Shown: positions 12,240-24,146, numbered from the stretch's first letter. The stretch: DNA of 64,000 nucleotides from Meconema thalassinum (GCA_946902985.2 OX336389.2:145999099-146063098); one strand, 5' to 3'. Notes: generated by a model not told the origin, from the sequence alone. A program made the numbers and translations.

Positions 12240-13036
12240 ACTAAGAAATTTACTACACTCAAAAGGCGTCTGTAATTGTGCTAGACTTATATTTAAAGCG
12301 TTGTAGGGTACTATACCCTAATGTAGGCAACTGTTATAGATTCCATAAAAAGTAAAACTAATCTTATATCCAGAGTAACACTTATTCCCTCTGACACATA
12401 CATTCCTTTCAAATTTGAATGAAGGTAGTTGCCAGTATGGTTAGCTTTCTCAAATAGGCTACAGTCAATAAGTCTCAGGGCCAAAGGCTTGGCACAATTT
12501 GTCTGTATTTGCAAAAACAAGACAACTTTATGTTGGTCTTTCACGAATAAGATCGCTTAACTATTTCATATTATAGTCCTACAGCTTATACACTTATCAC
12601 CTATACAAAAGACGATAATTATCCATATAGTTCTATATAGGTTATCAGGTGTAGCAAATAAGTTTTATTCCCCAAGTAATTTGTTTCCACACGTTATCGT
12701 GTTGACCAACTGATAAATCTATATTTTACTATTTTCATGATTTGAAGATGGGAAACCGAAGAAATCCCCTTTACGAAATACCAATGGTGACGTTCATACA
12801 GACTCGTCTCCCGAGCTTGTGGATCGGCTGACCCATTGGCCTTGTGCATTTTACACGGACAGTGATTAATAGTAATGATTAATAGTAATACTAATGATAA
12901 TGATAATAATATAACAATAAATAAAGGCCTTTTTATCATCTCTTGGTGAATGCAGAACATTTACATTTGTCTGTTGGCACAGGCTAGAGTAAAATGTGGC
13001 CTATCACCAATGTCTCAGAGTAATTATATAGAAGCT
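12240..13036. other. Non-coding gap
   Basis: Unassigned sequence with imperfect TAATGATAA repeats at about 12865-12925. No gene seen. Confidence 0.45.
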
Positions 13037-13042
13037 ACAGAG
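13037..13042. repeat. Probable target duplication, element A left
   Basis: ACAGAG abuts the left terminus; the right flank has ACTGAG at 20090-20095, a 5 of 6 match. Confidence 0.5.
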
Positions 13043-13074
13043 AGTAGGGAAGCAAGGCGGTTTCTTACCAGTGT

Positions 13075-14200
13075 CATGGCCGCCGCGTGAGTCCAAGCCA
13101 ATATCTCGTGAACCCAAGGTCGAATGTTGACAAATGAGGTGTCGTTGGACTGTGGCTGACGTCCTCTTTCCTATGGACCACGTATTATATTTTTCAAATA
13201 AATTTTGAAAATTTTTGTTTTTGAAAGTAGGCGATAGTTTGAAAACCAAACATGATAGATCGTTGTGCCATGGTTCAAACGAGTGGTCTTTATGTCCTTT
13301 ATATTTTGTAATAAAACTTTTTTATTTCTTTTTGTTTTTTGAAAACAGTCCAATTTTGAAATTCCTATATTTTGGAAACTAGGAACTTAACAAATAAAAA
13401 TTGTTTGACATAAATGATTGGCCCTGACTCCCTCTACCCCCAAAATAAATTTCAAGTCTCTAGGACTAAAACTGTGTAGTAGTGCTAGAATGGGGGTTCT
13501 ACTTACTCTCCTACTTTCATATAAACTTTGGGCGATATCTCCCGAACGCGTGGTCAGATTTTAACGAACGAGAAATTGTTGGCGTTGGGATGACGTTCTC
13601 TTGGCTAAGCATGTGTGTTGGTATATAAAAAAAATGAAAATTTTTGTTTTTTGGATTGGCACTATTTTGGAAACGGTGAATTGGAAAAAAGTTTGTTTGA
13701 CGTTAATGAAAGGTGGGTATGCCCTCTAGGTGGACAGCAAGTTTCAGGGGTGTATGAGAAAAAAAAATGATAGCCTTCTTTCTCGCGAACATTGGTGATC
13801 ATAGGCGAATGGATGGTCGGATTTTAACAAATGAGGTGTCGTTGGACTCGAGCTGACGTCCTCCTTCCTATAGACCACTCGTTATAGTTTTCAATTTTTT
13901 TTTTGGAAAATTTTGTTTGTAAAAGTAGGCGATAGTTTGAAAACCAAACATGATAGAATGTTGTGCCATAGTTCAAACTAATGGTCTCTATGACCTTTAT
14001 GTTTTTATAGTAAAACTTTTTTATATTTTGAGATTTTTTGAAAACCCATAAATTTGAATTTTTACTATTTTGGAAACTAACACGTTGACAAAAAAAATTG
14101 TTTGACATAAATGAAAGGTCCCTACCCTCCCTACCATGAAAATAAATGTCAAGTCTCTAGGATAAAAAAACTATGCATATTTTTTAATAAAAGCGTGTTT
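13075..14200 (+). repeat. Element A left outer blocks with recurring motif
   Basis: Two diverged copies of a block (about 13105-13500 and 13800-14165) share GATAGTTTGAAAACCAAACA, TTGTTTGACATAAATGA and CAAGTCTCTAGGA. Each starts with the family motif (ATATCTC..GAAC..GGTCG..TTTT.ACAAATGAGGTGTCGTTGGA..GCTGACGTCC). A third motif copy is at about 13540-13610. ATGGCCGCC lies at 13075-13083. Long open frames here come from this repeated DNA, not from a gene. Confidence 0.8.
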
Positions 14201-14392
14201 GTAGACAGAGAGCCGGTAGCGCTTGACGTATGTTACAACGAGGCTATGACTGAGCATGGTGAATACTGGAAATGGTTATTTCGACGGGGGCGATGTATGG
14301 CAAAACGAGGGGTTGCTTTTCGATATGTTTTCCTATGACGAATGAATGAAGGCGAATATTTTGAAATGTGACAAGCATGCTAAGATTTTTTA

Positions 14393-14654
14393 CCCCTGAA
14401 GGGGATCTTTTACATTTAGTTAACAGTGATGAGCGAGATCGCTCTCTGACACAACAGACGGTTGTAGGATATGACCAAGTGATTCTTAGACGTTGGCGAT
14501 CTCGGTGACCGTGCCCGGAAGAAATGATTAGCTATTTTGGTGGGATGGCGGGGGAAGCTTATGACGGTTGGTTTTGTGACATTTCCTATGACGGATAGAG
14601 GCGAATATTTGAAAATGTGTTAAGTGTGCTAGGATTTTTTTACCCCTGAAGGGG
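14393..14654 (+). repeat. Paired hairpin motifs, left arm
   Basis: CCCCTGAAGGGG, a 5-bp stem followed by GATCTTT, occurs at 14393-14404 and 14643-14654, about 250 bases apart, each within a longer repeated unit (GATGAGCGAGA...CTG). Mirror copies are at 18502-18513 and 18756-18767, and a shorter one is in element C at 58283-58293. Possible terminator or protein-binding hairpin; role unknown. Confidence 0.6.
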
Positions 14655-14921
14655 ATCTTTAACAAGCTAGAAAACGGTGATAAGCGAGACTGCTGTCTGG
14701 CACAGTAAATGGATTTAGAATATGGAAACCCATAACATTTGCTCGACCAAGTCATGTGCATGTACGCAAAGAGCCAAAAACGGTAAGGTCATTGGCCTGA
14801 AATGTAATAAACTAAATATTGAACTAGGTAAAGTCATGTGTTTTACGATGAAAGTATGTGGTTAACATGATCATGTATTGAGGATGGCCGCTTGCTAGTA
14901 ATTGTTATTACAGTAAAATGT

Positions 14922-14954
<33 letters not shown>

Positions 14955-15443
14955 CACACACATGTTTTGAATGCTAACACGCACACGGTCCTGCTCACTG
15001 GTGACTGAATATTGTACCTAGCCAGAGGACTCGTGCGAGCTGTTGCTGGTGCTGACGAGGCAGGAATGTCTACGTCAGCAGGAAGTGTGATATCAGCTTA
15101 CTTGCCTCGTGGTGGCTAGCAGGTGTGCTGTTTAAGCAGAGTCCACCATTTTGGTTCTGAGACAGTAGGACTACCGATGTATAAGAGGTAGCCATTTTGG
15201 TTCCTTATTAAAAACATGAAACTATTATAAGGTACACGAATCTTATTCAGATTGAGGAATGTGAAGAGGCTTTGGAACACGTGCGAGAGAGGGACAGAGA
15301 ACCATTCAGGTCAAAACGCTGAGAAAATACAACTTTTTCTGTTGCTAGGCTAACTGACAACGATTGCGTTAGTCATGCACTTGCCATTTTAGCACACGGA
15401 CCTATACAGTAGAGCTGTGGAAGAAAAATCCTTTTATTTTTTG

Positions 15444-15552
15444 GTAAGTACCTATGAATGATTATTTTAATAATGTCATGCTAATGGACCTTAAATTTGT
15501 AGTTATTGATTAGGTAATTATTGATTTTTTAATGTATTTGTTTGCAAATAAC
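15444..15552 (+). promoter_or_regulatory. Predicted leader intron, element A left arm
   Basis: A strong donor TTG/GTAAGTA (GT at 15444) is followed about 110 bases on by TTTGTTTGCAAATAACC. The right arm has CAG at the matching place, so the left acceptor looks mutated. Element B has the same donor sequence, spacing and TTTGTTTACAG acceptor at 40799-40904, which supports a shared leader intron. This is prediction from consensus and homology only. Confidence 0.45.
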
Positions 15553-15757
15553 CGGTATACCTTACATGTCTGAGATACAAGGAACCAGTTTATCTTGAGC
15601 CCACTAGAAGGAAACAGCAACAAGCCACTGCAAGTGAAGGTGGAATTATTTTTTTAAACTAACATATTTCATTTTTTTGTATCATATTTTATTTTATGAA
15701 ATGAATGTACTAACCTGAATTTAGGTATTTATAACGCTTTATTTTATTTATTTTTAG

Positions 15758-15859
15758 AAATTTGGAAAGAAAAGCCTTACCGCCGTAGCAGTCGCTGAAA
15801 ACCCGAGACGCAGTAAAGTGCAACCATTGTTTCCAGGCAGTGAACTATTTAAAACTCAG
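15758..15859 (+). CDS. Predicted 102-base coding exon, element A left arm
   Basis: Flanked by TTATTTTTAG/ (acceptor ends 15757) and CAG/GTAAGC (donor at 15860). It is exactly 34 codons and open, reading KFGKKSLTAVAVAENPRRSK and onward, a basic peptide of no family I recognise. Both splice sites are kept in the mirror copy at 17286-17386, which however lacks one base. It reads toward the loop, so it could be an early exon of the BIR-containing gene. Function unknown. Confidence 0.4.
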
Positions 15860-15895
15860 GTAAGCCTAACATAAAATGCTATTCCATTTTACCAC

Positions 15896-16071
15896 TACTG
15901 CAATCTCGTAGACAAAAAATTCATTACCTGTACATGACTAGGACGATGATTGCTTTTTATGTATTGGCAACCGGTACAAGACCATATTGGTTGTTTACCG
16001 GGAAAGTACAAGGCAATATTGGATTTTGTAAAAATCAAAAATTTTAATTTAACTGACATGTCGTTCCCTGT

Positions 16072-16120
<49 letters not shown>

Positions 16121-16704
16121 TATTAATAATAATATTAATATCGTAGGGCCTCGGGTGCCGGGTTCAAGATTTGTTATTTGACACACACAGGGTAGCTTGC
16201 ATGTCGAATTTAGTTGTTCCTTGACTATGAAAGTCAAGGAGGTTAGATGTTCGTTATCTAATCTCCTTAAACTATAGCGCTTTCCAGTAGAAAAATGAGG
16301 AACATTGTACCCTATGAACTCAACGAATATTCAAAGGTTTGAACATGATAATCTGAACAAAATGACATGAGATTATTATTTTTTTGTTTGTGTATTGGTT
16401 AAAGGGGAATGTAAATGACTGCAGCTTTATAAAAAGAAAATAAGTACATGGGTTACTGTTATTGCCGACATACAGTTTATTATAATTTTATGGTGTTTTG
16501 ATATATTAATGCCAATTAACGTTAAAGTTTAATTTACAAGTATTGATTGATTGATTGAGTGAGTGATTGGTTATTTTGTTTGCTTTTAGGTGTCGTCATG
16601 CGCCATTAACGTAATGAACAGACAGTAAACAAGCATACATTGTGCTTTAAAGTATTCTGTGCAACGTTAATAACTTACAATAAGAAAAAGTTTTATTATA
16701 ACAC
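15896..16704. other. Element A loop, upstream of the BIR remnant
   Basis: Holds a TAA microsatellite at about 16072-16122 and otherwise AT-rich sequence. Near 16545-16590, GATT repeats lead into TTTGTTTGCTTTTAG/GTG, a good splice acceptor resembling the GATT-plus-acceptor stretch of element B at 40872-40904. No other gene seen. Confidence 0.55.
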
Positions 16705-17256
16705 ATGGCGTGAGTACCAAATACAACAAGTGAGCAAGTTGGTTTACCACGTGGGTTAAATTTCAAATCAGAACATGATCGTTGGTTAATATTTGAATCC
16801 TGGCCTGTAGGCTTTTTGTCGACACATGAAACTTGCAAAAGCCGTTTTTTTTTTTACTTGAACCGAGAAGATGTGGTGCGCTGTGTGTTTTGCCGTCTTG
16901 AACTTTCACACTGGGAAGAAAGGAATGATCCCTTTAGAGACCATTTGCGATGGTCTCCTTGTTGTCCTTACATGCTTGGAAAACAAGTGGGTAACATACC
17001 CGTGTATCCATTTTACCGAACCACAAGACCATTGGCCGCTAATTACGTTGCTGAATCATAAATAAATAATAATAGTGATGATGTATTACCAGCCAACAAC
17101 GGTAGTGTCGATATATGTGGTCCATATGCCATAGACAGTGTTGAATTGGCATGTGCTTTAGAAAAATTGGGAGTTTGCAAGACTAAAGCACTAGCACACC
17201 CAGAGTACAGCTCTGTTGAAAAACGTTTAGAATCTTATAAAAATGTTTTGTGGTAA
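16705..17256 (+). pseudogene. BIR-domain (inhibitor-of-apoptosis-like) gene remnant
   Basis: The frame ATG 16705 ... TAA 17254 is interrupted by TGA at 16711-16713 and TAA at 17059-17061. Between them lies a BIR domain (about 16768-16980): SEHDRWLIFESWPVG, then FFFYLNREDVVRCVFCRLEL, then HWEERNDPFRDHLRWSPCC. The zinc ligands C..C..H..C are all present, with the D.V.C..C and DP...H....C spacing of the family. After the second stop, PEYSSVEKRLESYKN looks like the start of a second BIR, but the right inverted arm begins at 17250 and cuts it off. BIR proteins block caspases and occur in hosts and in several large DNA viruses. Here the gene is loop cargo of element A and is broken by two stops and truncation. 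Its source, host or viral, is unknown. Confidence 0.78.
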
Positions 17257-17285
17257 AATGGAATAGCATTTTATGTTTGGCTTAC

Positions 17286-17386
17286 CTGAGTATTAAATAG
17301 TTCACCGCCAGGAAACAATGGTTGCACTTTACTGCGTCTCGGGTTTTAGCGACTGCTACGGCGGTAAGGCTTTTCATTCCAAGTTT
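17286..17386 (-). pseudogene. Mirror copy of the predicted exon, right arm
   Basis: Reverse complement of 15758-15859 with splice sites kept but 101 bases long because of a 1-base deletion, so the frame is broken. It reads toward the loop from the other side. Confidence 0.4.
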
Positions 17387-18191
17387 CTAAAAATAAATAA
17401 AATAAACCGTTATAAATACCCAAATTCAGGTTAGTACATGCATTTCGTAAAATAAAATATGATACAAAAAATGAAACAAGTTAGTTTAAAAAAATTATCC
17501 CAGCTTCACTTGCAGTGGCTTGTTGCTGTTTCCTTCTAGTGGGCTCAAGATAAACTGGTTCCTTGTATCTCAGACATGTAAGGTATACCGGTTATCTGCA
17601 AACAAATACATTAAAAATCAATAATTACCTAATCAATAACTACAAATTTAAGGTCCATTAGCATGACATTATTAAAATAATCATTCATAGGTACTTACCA
17701 AAAAATAAAAGGATTTTTCTTCCACAGCTCTACTGTATAGGTCCGTGTGCTAAAATGGCAAGTGCATGACTAACGCAATCGTTGTCAGTTAGCCTAGCAA
17801 CAGAAAAAGTTGTATTTTCTCAGCGTTTTGACCTGAATGGTTCTCTGTCCCTCTCTCGCACGTGTTCCAACGCCTCTTCACATTCCTCAATCTGAATAAG
17901 ATTCGTGTACCTTATAATAGTTTCATGTTTTTAATAAGGAACCAAAATGGCTACCTCTTATACATCGGTAGTCCTACTGTCTCAGAACCAAAATGGTGGA
18001 CTCTGCTTAAACAGCACACCTGCTAGCCACCACGAGGCAAGTAAGCTGATATCACACTTTCTGCTGACGTAGACATTCCTGCCTCGTCAGCACCAGCAAC
18101 AGCTCTCACGAGTCCTCTGGCTAGGTACAATATTCAGTTACCAGTGAGCTGGACTGTGTGCGTGTTAGCATTCAAATCATGTGTGTGTGTC

Positions 18192-18234
<43 letters not shown>

Positions 18235-18501
18235 ACATTTTACTGTAATAATAATTACTAGCAAGCGGCCATCCTCAATACATGATCATGTTAACCACAT
18301 ACTTTCATCGTAAAACACATGACTTTACCCAGTTCAATATTTAGTTTATAACAGTTCAGGCCAATGACCTTACCGTTTTTGGCTCTTTGCGTACATGCAC
18401 ATGACTTGGTCGAGCAAATGTTATAGGTTTCCATATTATAAAACCATTTACTGTGCCAGACAGCAGTCTCGCTTATCACCGTTTACTAGCATGTTAAAGA
18501 T

Positions 18502-18767
18502 CCCCTTCAGGGGTAAAAGAAAATTCCTAGCACACTTAACACATTTTCAAATATTCGCCTCTATTCGTCATAGGAAGTGTCACAAAACCAACCGTCATAA
18601 GCTGCCCCCGCCATCCCACCAAAATAGCTATTCATTTCTTCCGGGCACGGTCACCGAGATCGCCAACGTCTAAGAATCACTTGGTCATATCCTACAACCG
18701 TCTGTTGTGTCAGAGAGCGATCTTGCTCATCACTGTTAACTAAAACGTTAAAGATCCCCTTCAGGGG
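18502..18767 (-). repeat. Paired hairpin motifs, right arm
   Basis: CCCCTTCAGGGG at 18502-18513 and 18756-18767, the mirror images of 14643-14654 and 14393-14404. Confidence 0.6.
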
Positions 18768-18984
18768 TAAAAAATCTTAGCATGCTTGTCACATTTAAAA
18801 ATATTCACCTTCATTCATTCGTCATAGGAAAAAATATCGAAAAGCAACCCCTCGTTTTGCCATACATCGCCCCCGTCGAAATAGCCATTTCCAGTATTCA
18901 CCATGCTCAGTCATAGCCTCGTTGTAACATACGTCAAGCGCTACCGGCTCTCTGTCTACAAACATGCTTTTATTTAAAAAATGG

Positions 18985-20056
18985 ATAGTTTTTTTGTCCT
19001 AGAGACTTGACATTTAATTTCATGGTAGAGGGGGTAGGGACCTTTCATTTATGTCAAACAAATTTTTTTTGTCAACGTGTTAGTTTCCAAAATAGTAAAA
19101 TTTATGGGTTTTCAAAAAATCTCAAAATATAAAAAAGTTTTACTATAAAAATATAAAGGTCACAGAGACCATTAGTTTCAACTATGGCACAACATTCTAT
19201 CATGTTTGGTTTTCAAACTATCGCCTACCTTTACAAACAAACTTTTTCAAAAAAATTTGAAAAATATAACGAGTGGTCTATAGGAAGGAGGACGTCAGCT
19301 CGAGTCCAACGACACCTCATTTGTTAAAATCCAACCATCCGTTCGCCAATGATCACCAATGTTTGCGAGAAAGTGGGCTATCATTTTTTTCCTCATACAC
19401 CCTTGAAACTTGCTGTCCACCTAGAGGGCATACCCACCTTTCATTAACGTCAAACAAACTTTTTTCCAATTCACCGTTTCCAAAATAGTGCCAATACATT
19501 TTTTTAAAAATACCAACACATATGATTAGCCAAGAGAACGTCATCCCAACGCCAAAAATATCTCGTTCGTTAAAATCCGGCCACGCGTTCGGGAGATATC
19601 GCCCAAAGTTTATATGAAAGTAGGAGAGTAAGTAGAACACCCATTCTAGCACTACTACACAGTTTTAGTCCTAGAGACTTGAAATTTATTTTGGGGGTAG
19701 AGGGGATCAGGGCCATTCATTTATGTCAAACAATTTTTATTTGTAAAGTTCCTAGTTTCCAAAATATAGGAATTTCAAAATTGGACTGTTTTCAAAACAA
19801 CATAAAAAATAAAAAAGTTTGATTATAAAAAATAAAGGACATAAGACCATTCGTTTGAACCATGGCACAACGTTCTATCATGTTTGGTTTTCAAACTATC
19901 ACCTACTTTCAAAAACAAAAATTTTCAATTTTTTTTGAAAAATATAATACGTGGTCCATAGGAAAGAGGGCGTCAGCCAGAGTCCAACGACACCTCATTT
20001 GTCAACATTCGACCTTGGGTTCACGAGATATTGGCTTGGACTCACGCGGCGGCCAT
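18985..20056 (-). repeat. Element A right outer blocks with recurring motif
   Basis: Mirror image of 13075-14200, with motif copies near 19265-19345, 19545-19610 and 19950-20035, and GGCGGCCAT at 20048-20056. Confidence 0.8.
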
Positions 20057-20089
20057 GACACTGGATAGAAACCGCCTTGCTCCCCTACT

Positions 20090-20095
20090 ACTGAG
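20090..20095. repeat. Probable target duplication, element A right
   Basis: ACTGAG against ACAGAG at 13037-13042, 5 of 6 matching. Confidence 0.5.
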
Positions 20096-21331
20096 GTATG
20101 GGTTGTGCTATGTAATGGCCTTCAGGACTCAACTATACTCCATCCAAGCAATCTGCGAAGTGCCAGTGAGAAAACACATAGCCTTCGCACAGGGGTGACT
20201 CGGCTGACTGGTCCAATGAGGCGCGATGCCACTGAATAATTAGCGCAGGAGGGTGGCGTGACCTTGGCTTCAACCAACTCTCTCAATACCTTGACTGCCA
20301 AGACCCGCCCATCGTATTTTCTTTTCAGTTCCTCCGTGGGACGTCGTGCGCAACCCTACTTCACAGATTCCTTGGATGAGGAATAGTGTCTGTGGATGCT
20401 ATGAAAAGTTCCACTCATAGGGTTGGTACTACAGTACTGGCTCTGTGAGGAAAGCAAGGACAAACTACCTGCTCCTCACCTTGCCTAGTACGCCTCATTA
20501 TATTACTACCTGGATTTTGTGGGTTTCTTACCACATAACCACCGGTGGTACTGTTTGAAGATCCAACCAACCTCCAGGTTGATTACCCAACAGACAGACA
20601 AAGATATTTTACCACAGTTTGGATGTCTGTCTGTTACGTAGTCAATCCAAAGGCTTGATGGATCCTTTAAAAGCACTGCCATTTTCAGAAATCCATAAAC
20701 CCCAAGACAAAGGTATTATGAGGCATAGGCTTCTAGGCAAGGTGAGAACTGAGTTAGTTTTTTGCAATTAATAACTCTGACCTTATGAGTGAAACCTTTC
20801 ACTATAACCACAGGCAACGGATGTACCTAAAATACCATTACTCTGCGCTATGGCAGTCGCCACACAGTTTGGATAGGATAATACTATCAGCTTCTCCCAA
20901 GCTCCTTTGCGCATGTCTATTTTAGTGGATCCCGCCTGACGCTGTTGCCAAGGCGTGTAAAGTAATAAGTGGTGGAACTTCCGTATGAGTCAATGGTTAA
21001 GACACGGCCGACTGAATCGAGCTGCGCTCTATACCGGCCTTGACATTCCCAGGCAGAACCCATGTATAACATGTAATTGGAAAGTTTCTACTCGTTGCCG
21101 GTAGAGCGCACTCCCCTCCCATTATAGGCGCGATAAGGAAAAAGCAGTACAGTACGTTCTTCTCACAGTGTTACGTGTAGAACAACAACGTTTTGTTTCA
21201 GTTTCAATTATTGTAAGTAGTCGGTATTAATATACTGAATTCCTACGTTGTTTGGAGTGTTCGCTTATGAAGTTGTAAAATGCTGGGATAAATTATGAAC
21301 TATGGTTTGAACGCCGCTGCTCAAATCCAGC
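20096..21331. other. Unclassified repeat-like non-coding region
   Basis: About 1.2 kb with no long frame. About 20400-20600 (CTCACCTTGCCTAGTACGCC ... ACCACCGGTGGT) reads like an interspersed repeat that I associate with orthopteran genomes, but I could not define its ends or class. The final 200 bases may contain the 5' region of the P-type gene that follows. Confidence 0.4.
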
Positions 21332-24146
21332 ATGTCATACTGTTGTGTGCCATTTTGCACTTCAAATAGGAAGAAAAGCGGAGGTGTGCTTTCATTTCAT
21401 GAGTTCCCGTGTGACACAGATAGGTGTGATGAATGGCTTAGGGTGATTTCTCGCGATAAGTTTGTTCCGAACACGAACTCTCCTTCGTCTGTTGTATGTA
21501 GTCTTCATTTTCAGGAAGATGATTATTCACATGTAGGCAAGTCCAGAAGGCTAAAGAAAACTGCTGTGCCGTCGGTGTTTGCTAATTATCCAGTCTATAA
21601 GTTACCTGTTATAAAGAGACCCCGAAGGAGCATTGTCAAGTTCAAATTACCCTCACCCAAAAAACTGAAGAGTATTGTACATGATGAGGAAACTCCAGCT
21701 GTGGAAATTCCCAGTTCGCCCTTGCCTTACACTCAGTCTGTGAATATAGGACACTCGAGCACGCAGACTGATGCCTACGAGATCAAGGAAATGATGAAAA
21801 CGATTAATCGGTTGCGAGTGAAAGTAACACGGCTGAACAATTCTCTGCAGAAAAAACAGGAGGAATTAATGGAAACAAAAGTTACACTTAACCAATTCAA
21901 AGATGATTTATTTCACAAAGAAATTGAGCACTTGAAGCAAGATGCGACTGAAGGAGAAATTCGAGCGAAGTTCATTTTAGAGCAGCTACTTTTGTACAGT
22001 AAACGCAGACCGAGTTGGAGTTTAGATACAATTAGGGAGTGTATTATTTTTCAATATATCTCACCGAAGGGTTATTCCCATATAAGGAAAAGGGGCTTTC
22101 TGTAATTACCCTCAAAGAGGACTCTATGTAGATATTCCGGTTCTAGTGATTGTGCGACAGGTGTTACTACATTGATTAAAGACAGGCTTATATTAGAGGC
22201 AAACAAACTGAATACTCCTGAACGTTTCTCATCCCTGGTTGTAGATGAGGCTGCAATAAATCCTAAGATTATTTATGATAGGAAACTCGACTGCTTCTTC
22301 GGGTACAAGGACACAATTACAGCACCGTCTCATCAAAAGGAAAGAGAGGATGAAAATTACAGCCGGGAACAAGTAGCAACCAATCGAGTGTTGTGTTTTG
22401 TGCTAAGAGGCCTTTCGACAAATTATCAGATACCGTGTGCCTTCTTTTTCACGAAGCAGCTGTCAGAACGGGACTTACATAAACTCGTGCTGGACGTTAT
22501 TCTCGAGGTTGAACAATGCGGTTTCATAATTATAAGAATTGTCTCTGATAATCACAAAACTAACACTACAATGATGAGGCATTTAGGGGGAGGGAATTTG
22601 CAACCAATGGTCAATCACCCATACGACGAGTCTAGGAATGTATTCCCTAGTTTTGATCATTGTCACATTCTAAAAAAAAACATTAGAACGCAGTTTCTGT
22701 AACGAGAGATGACTGATGGTACTGGAATAATTTCAGGGAAATACTTGTCTTTACTATACAAGATGCAAAAGGATGAGATCGTCAAACCTGTGAGACACCT
22801 CACTAAAAACACATTGAACCCACTAACTTTGAAAAAATGAATGTTCGGCGTGCCAAGGAAGTGTTCTCATCAGAAGTTATTGGTGCCATTAGTACACTGA
22901 AAGAAAATGTAGGCATGCACCCGGAAGCGTACAAATTCATGGACGCAGAAGCAACCATACTTTTTATGAAAAACGTTAATAAATGGTTCGCTATGCATGA
23001 CGTAAGCAACACATATCATCATATTCAGTCTAGAAATCCAGATAAAGGACATTTTTTCTCATTAAATGACAGCCGCCTTAACTGGCTAGAGGAATATTTT
23101 GTTTCTTACCTTGAAACTTTGAAAGCTGCTAGTAACGCTGCTAGAAAGGACTTCCTGACTTCTGAGACTTACGAAGCTATAAAATTAACCACGGAATCAA
23201 CTGTGCAGTGCATAAGGTATCTTCTAAAAAATGGGTATCATTATGTTCTGACTCGAACATTCTCTAGCGATACTGTTGAATCACTCTTCAGTACATTGCG
23301 CCGTATGTCTGGGTCAAATGACATGCTGGACTCAAGATCAGTGAGTTTCAGTTTGCAGAAGATTTTGAAAACTGGAATTCTGAGTACATCAACTTCCAGC
23401 AATGTAGAGGACTCTGCATCTAGCATCACAGATAACCCAGTTCAGAACATGATTCTTGGAAATGCACCAGCTTCAGGGAATAGACCTGTCATTCCTCAAA
23501 GTATTCTGAATATTCTACAAGATCTGTTAAAGGAGCCTGGTATGTTACATTATCTTTTATAAAGTGGACTAATGATTTGAGTTCTGCACATAACAATAAT
23601 TACTAGTAAGTTGTGTAATTCACCTAAATCATACTAACTCAGTTAAATTTCATTTTCAGCAATACCTTTTCCGACAATGAAAACGGCAAGTCTGGCTAAC
23701 GTCGGTGGCTACATTGTACGCGCAGTGGAAGAAAGAATTTCATGTACGGAATGTTTGGACTGCATTTCGCAGATCTCTAACTCTAACTCCTCTCCACTCA
23801 TGAGCGTATCAAAACACAAGATTTAGGACATCTGCGTTACCCTAAACCTGCTTTTGTGTCAATACTATCTGTAATTCAGCTCTTCGTTGAAAAAGCTGCG
23901 CCATGTGTTCCTGGGAGAAATGTACTAGATGTTATATGTTCGGAACTAGTTCCTGTTTTGTCTAAGAGTCCACTTCTACAGTGTCCAATTTGCGACGAGA
24001 CCGGTCCAAACGGACTTGCCATCATTATTGGAGAGAAATTTGTATCGCCAATTTTGGATAATATCGCGCAAACTGAAACTGAAAGACTGGTTGCTTCCAA
24101 ACGCCTCCTATACAAACCGCTCAGCAGGAAAATGCATAAACTTTAA
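21332..24146 (+). pseudogene. THAP-domain P-superfamily transposase 1
   Basis: ATG 21332 starts a C2CH THAP DNA-binding domain (CCVPFCTSNRKKSGG ... WLRVISRD ... SVVCSLHF, residues 4-60). A coiled coil follows at about residues 150-200. The RNase-H-like transposase has LVVDEAAINP (first catalytic D), RIVSDNHKTN (second D) and DTVESLFSTLRRMSGSNDML (catalytic E), the order known from the Drosophila P transposase. All three acidic residues are kept. Breaks: in-frame TAA at 22103-22105 and 22700-22702, a 1-base shift at an A run near 22835, and another near 23815. The frame resumes to TAA 24144-24146 with CPICDETGPNG near the end. A predicted intron lies at 23540-23659. I found no terminal inverted repeats for this copy. 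Confidence 0.85.
23540..23659 (+). other. Predicted intron in P-type transposase 1
   Basis: CCTG/GTATGT donor and TTTCATTTTCAG/ acceptor bound 120 bases containing stops. Splicing would join codon base G23539 to CA at 23660, giving an open continuation (IPFPTMKTASLANVGGYIV) that matches the C-terminal region of the family. The Drosophila P element also has introns that regulate it, but homology of this intron is untested. Confidence 0.6.

Larger units (their letters stand above)
13043..15895 (+). repeat. Element A, left inverted arm
   Basis: Pairs with 17250-20089 in reverse complement. Point differences and small indels are scattered along it. In order it holds the terminus, two diverged copies of a 350-400 base outer block, two hairpin motifs, an AAT microsatellite (14923-14951), and a leader with splice-like sites and a predicted exon. 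Confidence 0.9.
13043..20089. mobile_element. Inverted-repeat element A with BIR cargo
   Basis: Two arms (13043-15895 and 17250-20089) are reverse complements over about 2.85 kb, around a 1.35 kb loop. The ends are AGTAGGGAAGCAAGG on the left and its complement (CCTTGCTCCCCTACT) on the right. Inside each end lies ATGGCCGCC, then AT-rich blocks that repeat a motif shared with elements B and C. The arms' inner parts look like an inward-reading leader with splice sites. The loop holds a BIR-domain gene remnant. No transposase, integrase or polymerase is present, so A would be a non-autonomous relative of B. The flanks fit a 6-bp duplication with one mismatch. Confidence 0.85.
17250..20089 (-). 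repeat. Element A, right inverted arm
   Basis: Reverse complement of the left arm. It begins at GTGGTAAAATGGAAT, cutting off the BIR-gene remnant within codons of its second domain. The arm keeps a CAG splice acceptor (about 17594-17596) where the left arm has CAA, but it has a 1-base deletion in the predicted exon. Confidence 0.9.

Noticed and set aside
13004..14108. Recurring frames of about 60-120 codons (also at 19862, 57740, 57975 and 59271) with similar peptides
   Set aside because: They follow the shared outer block of elements A and C in outward direction, have different lengths and frameshifts, and match no domain. They reflect repeated DNA.
14393..14404. Histone-type mRNA 3' stem-loop
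   Set aside because: Stem sequence and loop differ from the histone consensus and no histone gene is near.
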